Of a stretch of DNA of 38,435 bases, positions 33,618-38,435 are shown piece after piece. The number at the start of each line of letters is the position of its first letter. The stretch's first letter is position 1. Both the position numbers and the translations under genes were made by a program. This DNA comes from Candidatus Poribacteria bacterium (GTDB lineage Bacteria > Poribacteria > WGA-4E > PCPOR2b). The DNA is taken from assembly GCA_022822785.1 (NCBI GenBank), contig JAJEAL010000072.1, positions 1 to 38,435 on the forward strand, read 5' to 3'. The notes beneath the pieces were generated by a model. That model was given only the letters and a program-made list of their open reading frames with translations, was not told the origin of the DNA and made no database searches.

Positions 33618-34835
33618 ATGTTTCCATTTCGCCGGATAGCCGGGGTCGGTGATGTTTACGTGCCGATCCAATATCGAGAACTTGCCACAGAGGACGCTTC
33701 GTGGAAGTTATTCACAGACAGCGAACTGAGACAATTCAATCGAATTTTCACCCACCTACGTCGCGGTGGCGTGGCAATCCTGTCGGGCGACTGGAAGCAA
33801 GTGACGGACGTAATGGAGTATATCGAACGGAAAAAAAATGAGTTGGTTGTTTCCCCCCACGGGGGTAGGCGAAACAGGAAAAGATCGGGTCAGGACAAAG
33901 ATAGCTGGCAACGCCGAACGGGAGGTGGCAGACGTAAATCCGACGCAGGACTAGCGGATGTAAATCTCACACAAGAAAGGGAGCGGGCACTGTCACGTTT
34001 GATGTGCTGGGCGGATCCAGCTGGCACCTTGCAAGCTACCCCGCCGCCACATCTACCGTATCTCCTTGAGTGGGTCGGCGAAGGTCAGGGCGTAAATGAA
34101 GGGCGACCATTTCTAGTTCCCATTGTCACTATTCAGAAAATTCAGAGCGCACTCGCAGAGACCTATCCGATCCATGCACTCGGAGGGTCGCTAGTTGCCT
34201 CCGACAACGTGCTTCCACCCCATTCTCAAGAAACGATTGAACTGTTTCAGCGGGGATTGCAAAGTGTTAAACCACATCTGCCGTGCGGTGCAACAGTGCT
34301 CGATATGGGGTGTGGGTGCGGGTGTCTTACGCTGCTCGCTGCGAAGGAAGTAGGGGATTTGGGTGTAAAAATTTACGCATCGGATCTGCTGCCTGAAGCG
34401 GTTGCGACAACCCGGCTCAACCTCTCATGTTCTACCGATGTCGTTAGTAATCTATCGCAAGTTCGCGTCATGTCAGCAGGTGACCTTTTTCAGCCAGTGT
34501 CAGCACTTCGTTTCGATCTGATTATATTCAACGCGCCGTGGGTGGTTGCACGGGCACGAAGTCGAGCGGAAATCGCCATCCACGATGAAAGACAAAACAC
34601 AATTCGCCGTTTTTTCGATAATCTCCCCAGTTACCTCAACCCAAGGGCACGCCTGCTTATCGGGTACGCAGACGCCTCTGGAACAAAAGCCATCACTTGC
34701 CTAGAAGCGATGATTCAGGAGGCGCGCTTAACAATTTTGAACCGATTCAAGGCGCGGGTGGCAACTCATAGAAGAAATCGGAAATGGGAAAATATCACAG
34801 TTTATGAACTGCTTAACAAAACACTAGATGCCTAA
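33618..34835 (+). CDS. Class I SAM-dependent methyltransferase (PrmC-like motif)
   Basis: The 405-residue protein has a Rossmann methyltransferase domain in its second half: motif I VLDMGCGCGCLTLLA (about residues 228-242), an acidic end of strand 2 in IYASDLLPEA, and a motif IV of the form FNAPW (about residue 304), which recalls the N-P-P-Y of N6/N5-glutamine methyltransferases but is altered. The N-terminal half is unfamiliar and contains a very basic segment at about residues 80-110 (GGRRNRKRSGQDKDSWQRR). The target is unknown; protein glutamine or a small molecule are options. Its last 12 nt overlap the convergent TIM-barrel gene. Confidence 0.8.
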   Translation: MFPFRRIAGVGDVYVPIQYRELATEDASWKLFTDSELRQFNRIFTHLRRGGVAILSGDWKQVTDVMEYIERKKNELVVSPHGGRRNRKRSGQDKDSWQRRTGGGRRKSDAGLADVNLTQERERALSRLMCWADPAGTLQATPPPHLPYLLEWVGEGQGVNEGRPFLVPIVTIQKIQSALAETYPIHALGGSLVASDNVLPPHSQETIELFQRGLQSVKPHLPCGATVLDMGCGCGCLTLLAAKEVGDLGVKIYASDLLPEAVATTRLNLSCSTDVVSNLSQVRVMSAGDLFQPVSALRFDLIIFNAPWVVARARSRAEIAIHDERQNTIRRFFDNLPSYLNPRARLLIGYADASGTKAITCLEAMIQEARLTILNRFKARVATHRRNRKWENITVYELLNKTLDA

Positions 34836-35612
34836 ACCTTGCCGGATAAACTCTCGACTCGCTCTAGCACAATCCACTGGGGTTTTCTCTTCCGTTGGTC
34901 CGTTCTGCTCCACTGTTATCCACCCTGAATAACGCTTTTCCTTCAGCAGCCGAAACACGCTCTCATAGTCACATCGACCGGCGCCGACCTCTGTTCTCAA
35001 GTCAAAATCTTCATGCCAGTCCTTGAATTCGAGAAAATCGATCCGATCCCAGTTGCGTTCGAGAAAGATGGCTGCGCGCTGATCGACCGGATACCCAATG
35101 AAATCCTTTGTTGCATGACCAACATCCACGAAACCGAAGAATTTAGTGGGGGCCGTTCTGTGTAACAGTTCCTCAGTTTCCTCCAAGGTTTCGCCGGTGT
35201 GGTGGGTGTGGTTGTGAAAGCAGGCATGGACATCGTAGGTCAGCGCAATCTCGCCGATCTGATTCAGTAGGTCAGCGATTTCGTTCATGTCTGCGCCCTT
35301 CTGCGCCAAGCCGCCTATCGTCACCAAATGTTGTGCGCCGAGCTGCTGCATAATTTCACAGACACGGTGAACCCTATCAAAGTCACGATCGATGATGAGA
35401 TCAACGCTTACCAATGGAAGCCCACGATCCGTTATCCGCTCGACAAAGTCGGTCTCCTCAATAAGTCGAACTAGCACCCTCTCAAATGTAGCAACGCCCG
35501 CATAGCCGGCCGCCGAGACATCATCAATCCAAGTGGGCATCGTTTCGTTGGGTAGATTCCCACCCCACATAAGGCTCATACAGGCAAGTTTAATGTCAAC
35601 TGCTTCGGTCAT
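34824..35612 (-). CDS. Sugar phosphate isomerase/epimerase-like TIM barrel
   Basis: The 262-residue protein is another xylose-isomerase-like TIM barrel. Metal-site-like strands: VHACFHNHTHHTGE (His-rich), FFGFVDVGHATKDF (Asp and His), IDFLEFKDWHEDF (Lys, Asp, His) and GWITVEQNGPTEE (Glu). This pattern resembles 2-keto-myo-inositol dehydratase (IolE) and related inositol enzymes. The start at 35612 is set by TAGGAGC; the frame extends further upstream, but there it runs through the remains of a sialidase gene in another frame. It converges on the methyltransferase gene with a 12-nt overlap. Confidence 0.85.
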   Translation of the reverse strand: MTEAVDIKLACMSLMWGGNLPNETMPTWIDDVSAAGYAGVATFERVLVRLIEETDFVERITDRGLPLVSVDLIIDRDFDRVHRVCEIMQQLGAQHLVTIGGLAQKGADMNEIADLLNQIGEIALTYDVHACFHNHTHHTGETLEETEELLHRTAPTKFFGFVDVGHATKDFIGYPVDQRAAIFLERNWDRIDFLEFKDWHEDFDLRTEVGAGRCDYESVFRLLKEKRYSGWITVEQNGPTEEKTPVDCARASREFIRQGLGI

Positions 35613-35646
35613 ATTCGCTCCTATTGGTGTGGCTGTTAGGTTGTAA

Positions 35647-35856
35647 CTAGTTAAATTGCCAAGTGTGTCCTTCCTCCTCCTAACGGCAGGCACGGACATC
35701 GAATAATGGATGACTGTGGTGAGAATATCCCACGTAAGGTGAACGATGAAATAGAACTAACAAATCGCCACCGGGTGTGCGTACCACATTGGGAGGAGCA
35801 CCGTACCAGCCTTCCTCACGGTAGATCGTAAGATGGTCTATAACGCGCTAACTCAT
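35647..35856 (-). pseudogene. Remnant of the N-terminus of a sialidase/BNR-repeat protein
   Basis: From ATG 35856, with AAAGGAGAG upstream, the minus strand reads M-S-TAG-R, then VIDHLTIYREEGWYGAPPNV, VRTPGGDLLVLFHRSPYVGY and, after FDVRACR, a second TAG followed by EEEGHTW. This is the start of an exo-alpha-sialidase-like protein, and the last part is an Asp-box (SxDxGxTW) with TAG at the Ser position. A further TAG ends it at 35647. Three amber codons and the loss of the rest of the gene mark it as decayed. It lies just upstream of a TIM-barrel gene, whose leader overlaps it. Confidence 0.7.
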
Positions 35857-36004
35857 TGTCTCTCCTTTGTAAGCACTATGATCTTTTTGGGAAATCAGGT
35901 GTATGGGTGCTTGGTTTGCGCTCCATACTGATGTTGAAAGCAACGGTAATAAACTGAGGGAAACCGAGTTGCTATCAAAGATATGGTTTCTGTTGCACCA
36001 TTTC

Positions 36005-36688
36005 CTAGTTGTCTGCCATCGTGGCAAATTGGTATTTCTTGCGTTTAAGTGTTGTAATAATTTTATCTGTTGCTGTAATTGTACCTGTACGGTTGGCATG
36101 TGGGTTCTCAGCTTTACCATCATGCAGTACGATAACTGATCCGGGCGCAACTTTTTTCAATACTGTATGTGCAATTCGGTCCGGATTCTGGGTTATCCAA
36201 TCCCAACTCCACACACTGCAACTGACGTGTCTACGATTGGCTCTTGCGAGCACCCATGCGACTGGCAGAAATCTCGTTAATAACGGCGCACGAAATACAA
36301 TCTCACCTGCAGCACCCAACTGTCGAAGAAGATTATCCGTGCGTTCAATTTCTCTTCGGACCTGAGCAGGGGGCTGGAATCCCAACACAGGGTGGCTATA
36401 GGAATGGTTTCCAACCTGATGCCCTTCGGCGATAACGCGCTGCACCGTTTCGGGATATTTTTCAATCCGGCTTCCAATCATGAAGAATGTTGCTTTAACC
36501 TTGTGCTTGGCGAGCACATCAAGCAACTTCTCGGTGTAGGGTGGGTGAGGTCCATCATCAAAGGTGAGTGCGACAATCCGGTGCGTTGTGTTTAGACGGA
36601 CAATATTCTGTCCGAACGGTGGTCTAAAAAAGAGCCACAGTAGTAGCATCGTTGTACAGCTTGTCGCAGCAATAATTATTAAGCCCAT
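36005..36688 (-). CDS. Polysaccharide deacetylase (NodB domain)
   Basis: NodB-fold enzymes remove acetyl groups from N-acetylglucosamine polymers or peptidoglycan. The 227-residue protein has an N-terminal membrane anchor (LIIIAATSCTTMLLLWLF), then the NodB domain: LTFDDGPHPPYTEKLLDVL with D44/D45, ATFFMIGSRIEKYPE, the metal motif H95-x3-H99 in GNHSYSHP, FRAPLLTRF, and WSWDWITQNP with VIVLHDGK. All key residues are present, so activity is likely. It lies 33 bp downstream of crtW on the same strand and may share its transcript, though a functional link to carotenoids is not obvious. Confidence 0.92.
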   Translation of the reverse strand: MGLIIIAATSCTTMLLLWLFFRPPFGQNIVRLNTTHRIVALTFDDGPHPPYTEKLLDVLAKHKVKATFFMIGSRIEKYPETVQRVIAEGHQVGNHSYSHPVLGFQPPAQVRREIERTDNLLRQLGAAGEIVFRAPLLTRFLPVAWVLARANRRHVSCSVWSWDWITQNPDRIAHTVLKKVAPGSVIVLHDGKAENPHANRTGTITATDKIITTLKRKKYQFATMADN

Positions 36689-36721
36689 GCCCTACCTTTT
36701 CTTTGCGCTAAACATCGTTGA

Positions 36722-37465
36722 TTATCCAATAGGGTAATCGGAGTGACGTGTACGCTCCAAAGATTCCATCTTGTGTATCGTTGGTAGGTGCCACCAAGGA
36801 ACATGTGGATGTTCGTGATGTTCCCAATGGTAGCCGAAGTGATAGCAGGTAATAAACGAAAAGATAGTGGAATACGCATTGCTCCGTGCGCGATGTGGAT
36901 TGTCATATCCGCCTGCTGGCATGCGATGTGGGAGATATGTCCCGAAATAAAATAGCTGTAACGTACTAAGTAGTGCAGGTAAAACCCAAAACAGAATCAA
37001 GTTTAGACTGGAGATACTCACAACATATTCCATGATTTGAAATACGATTGCCATGCCGAGCAACTGTTTCCAGGTGAGGTAGGTTTTCATAAAGTGCATA
37101 TACCACTCGAAGAAGCCACTATGGTGACCGTCGTGAAAGTCGGGGTCTGTATCGCTCGCGGGTGTTCGATGGTGTTCCCAGTGTTTTTCCTGTAATTTGC
37201 GATAGGAGAACAACGCGTATAACCTGACAGCAATCGTGCCAAGGATATGGTTGATCCGTAGATAATCTGGGCAAACTGTACCGTGCATTGCGTCGTGTGC
37301 CGTGATGAACAGACCGGTGTACAGAAAGGTCTGGCAAAGTATGCCCACAGTTATCAGGGCGCCATTGACATTGGCCAGATCAAGCGTGAGTAGAACTGAC
37401 AGACTAACTACCCACAACCCGATAATCGTGAACGCGATGAATAGCCCCTTGTTTGTTGATTTCAT
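36722..37465 (-). CDS. crtW: Beta-carotene ketolase CrtW-type
   Basis: CrtW adds keto groups at C4 of carotenoid beta-rings. The 247-residue membrane protein has the His-box pattern of this di-iron family: H57 and H61 in FITAHDAMHGTV, HWEHHRTP around residues 95-99 followed by DPDFHDGHHSGF, FGTYLPHRMPAGGYDNPHRA, and FGYHWEHHEHPHVPWWHLP at the C-terminus. Several hydrophobic segments surround these. The spacing and the GTYLPHR/HWEHHEHPHVPWW blocks point to CrtW rather than a general fatty acid desaturase. It starts 4 bp after cruF. Confidence 0.9.
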   Translation of the reverse strand: MKSTNKGLFIAFTIIGLWVVSLSVLLTLDLANVNGALITVGILCQTFLYTGLFITAHDAMHGTVCPDYLRINHILGTIAVRLYALFSYRKLQEKHWEHHRTPASDTDPDFHDGHHSGFFEWYMHFMKTYLTWKQLLGMAIVFQIMEYVVSISSLNLILFWVLPALLSTLQLFYFGTYLPHRMPAGGYDNPHRARSNAYSTIFSFITCYHFGYHWEHHEHPHVPWWHLPTIHKMESLERTRHSDYPIG

Positions 37466-37469
37466 ATTT

Positions 37470-38129
37470 TTAACCTTTTAAGCACACCAATCCGAAATAG
37501 CCGAGTTGAGCCAGATAGAAGTGAAATGCGATGGGTGGCAACGGTTGGCGAAACAAGCCGATCCGTAAACCGCTTGTCATAAAGATAACGCTTAATCCAA
37601 ACCAGGTGACATAATTCTTCAAAGGAACGTGTTCACCAACCCATGTCCAATAATTCAACTTGACTGCCGCGGGTTCCATCAGCAGGTCGAAACATACCAT
37701 CAACAATGCCGCGAAACACGTCAACATGAAAGGACTTCTAGCTGAGGTTTTCGGTGCAATCGTTTGAACGGTTGCCGTTGAAGCGATAAGCATGACAAAC
37801 CATGCACAACCAATCGAAATCGGCACATCGTCAATCGTCAGGCGCAGTGTCTGTCCATAGGTGTACACACCGAAAATTTGGCCTGTCCGAACACCAAGCC
37901 ATTCAATTCCAAAACTCCCTATAATAACAACTATGCTCCAGATGCCAAATTTCTGTCTTTGACCCTGTGAACCTATCCTCCAACATTCCCAAAATAGCCA
38001 AACACCTAAACCGATCATGATTGGTGAAGCAAGAACTTGCATGACATCTTGTAAAACATTTAACAGATGCCAGAGCCCCCCTGCTCCTAAAAGTAGATAA
38101 AGTACCCCTATTTTGAGTCTATTCACCAC
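37470..38129 (-). CDS. cruF: Carotenoid 1,2-hydratase CruF-type (DUF422)
   Basis: CruF hydrates the psi-end of carotenoids such as gamma-carotene in the route to myxol-type pigments; homologues act on bisanhydrobacterioruberin. The 219-residue protein has seven or so hydrophobic segments and the family block IEWLGVRTGQIFGVYTYGQT, followed by VPISIGCAWFVMLIAS, LLMEPAAVKLNYWTW and a C-terminal FHFYLAQLGYFG. The start is a GTG (38129 or the adjacent 38126) without a clear ribosome site. It is followed 4 bp later by crtW, so the two form one operon, together giving a hydroxylated keto-carotenoid. Confidence 0.85.
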   Translation of the reverse strand: MVNRLKIGVLYLLLGAGGLWHLLNVLQDVMQVLASPIMIGLGVWLFWECWRIGSQGQRQKFGIWSIVVIIGSFGIEWLGVRTGQIFGVYTYGQTLRLTIDDVPISIGCAWFVMLIASTATVQTIAPKTSARSPFMLTCFAALLMVCFDLLMEPAAVKLNYWTWVGEHVPLKNYVTWFGLSVIFMTSGLRIGLFRQPLPPIAFHFYLAQLGYFGLVCLKG

Positions 38130-38202
38130 GGCACCGGATGCCTAAATCTATATCATATAGCAGTAATGGGTAGTTGCTTGTTTGCCACGAATCCCTACCT
38201 GT

Positions 38203-38435
38203 TTTGAAGTGCCAGCGCTAATTTGGGCCACAAATCATGGACTTTAATCCAAGTATTTTTGTTCAAATTCAACGGGTGTCAAATATCCTAACGTCGAATG
38301 GGGTCTTTTGTGGTTATAGACCTGTTCAATAAAATGCCCAATTCGGTGTTTGGCTTCTATAATATCGTCGTATTCATTGAGATGGACCTCTTCCTCCTTG
38401 AGGGTCCGGATAAGCCTTTCGGCATAGCCGTTGTC
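38203..38435 (-). mobile_element. 3' part of an IS3-family element (type B), cut by the window end
   Basis: The end of the window holds the right inverted repeat (starting TTTTGAAGTGCCAGCGC on the plus strand) and the last part of orfB, in the minus direction. The terminal 49 bp are the inverse of window positions 1-49. The rest of the element lies beyond the window. Confidence 0.9.
38244..38435 (-). CDS. IS3-family transposase OrfB, C-terminal part (partial)
   Basis: The 63 visible residues run from DNGYAERLIRTLKEEE, including the third catalytic acid (Glu), to GYLTPVEFEQKYLD and a TAA stop at 38244-38246. The frame is open to the window edge. It differs at about ten positions from the corresponding part of the complete copy at the left of the window, so it belongs to a sister IS type. 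Confidence 0.92.
   Translation of the reverse strand, partial: DNGYAERLIRTLKEEEVHLNEYDDIIEAKHRIGHFIEQVYNHKRPHSTLGYLTPVEFEQKYLD

Noticed and set aside
35613-35699. 29-residue N-terminal extension of the TIM-barrel protein
   Set aside because: The extension reads through the sialidase remnant in a different frame, while ATG 35612 has a good ribosome site and a normal family N-terminus.
36722-37465. Fatty acid desaturase
   Set aside because: His-boxes resemble desaturases, but the GTYLPHR and HWEHHEHPHVPWW blocks and the cruF neighbour point to CrtW.

Overview
The window most resembles a piece of a Gram-negative bacterium of the Candidatus Poribacteria type (sponge- or marine-associated). This is inference from gene content: two paralogous large DUF6785/DUF6784-type membrane proteins, four xylose-isomerase-like TIM-barrel proteins, a sulfatase-fold enzyme, a sialidase remnant, a ceramidase-like protein, many lipoproteins and IS3-family elements. 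Lipobox proteins and a LolA/LolB-like lipoprotein argue for an outer membrane. No rRNA or other decisive marker is present.

Layout. 1-1222: IS3-family element (orfA/orfB with a -1 frameshift site), preceded by the last 47-49 bp of a second IS type. 1463-4531 (minus): UxuA-like TIM-barrel gene and a DUF6785-type membrane protein. 4815-5861: odd protein with a degenerate HNH region, a coiled coil and three WD40 repeats, containing a 91-bp IS-like mini-element. 5972-7375 (minus): leuC without leuD. 7629-8909: ceramidase-like protein. 9089-15570: lipoprotein, LolB-like lipoprotein, ispE, tRNA-Gln(UUG), rplY, N-acetylmuramoyl-L-alanine amidase, GerMN lipoprotein and pth, a compact housekeeping run with overlaps. 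15601-18524 (minus): rsgA (broken by a frameshift), TIM-barrel epimerase, clan-A glycoside hydrolase-like protein. 19134-25389: PTPS/QueD-like protein, small Cys protein, argD, cyclophilin lipoprotein, KamA-type radical SAM aminomutase, folB, NAGPA-type phosphodiester glycosidase, RidA-like protein. 25512-29784: second DUF6785-type protein, TIM-barrel epimerase, and a sulfatase-fold enzyme with Thr in place of the formylglycine Cys. 29805-34835: nicotinate phosphoribosyltransferase, P-loop kinase, AlkB-like remnant, AzgA-type purine permease, PrmC-like methyltransferase. 34824-35856 (minus): TIM-barrel gene and a sialidase remnant. 36005-38129 (minus): NodB-type deacetylase, carotenoid ketolase crtW, carotenoid hydratase cruF. 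38203-38435: 3' end of a second IS3-family copy, facing inward.

How the genes fit together. The central block is ordinary cell biology: isoprenoid precursor synthesis, translation, envelope maintenance, amino-acid and folate metabolism. Around it lies accessory metabolism probably aimed at sugars, uronates or modified glycans, in which DUF6785-type membrane proteins sit next to isomerase-like TIM barrels and a phospho-/sulfohydrolase-fold enzyme. The most system-like candidates are this repeated DUF6785 + TIM-barrel module (two loci) and the crtW-cruF carotenoid pair. The accessory parts show active turnover: IS copies, a mini-element, two clear gene remnants and a frameshifted rsgA.
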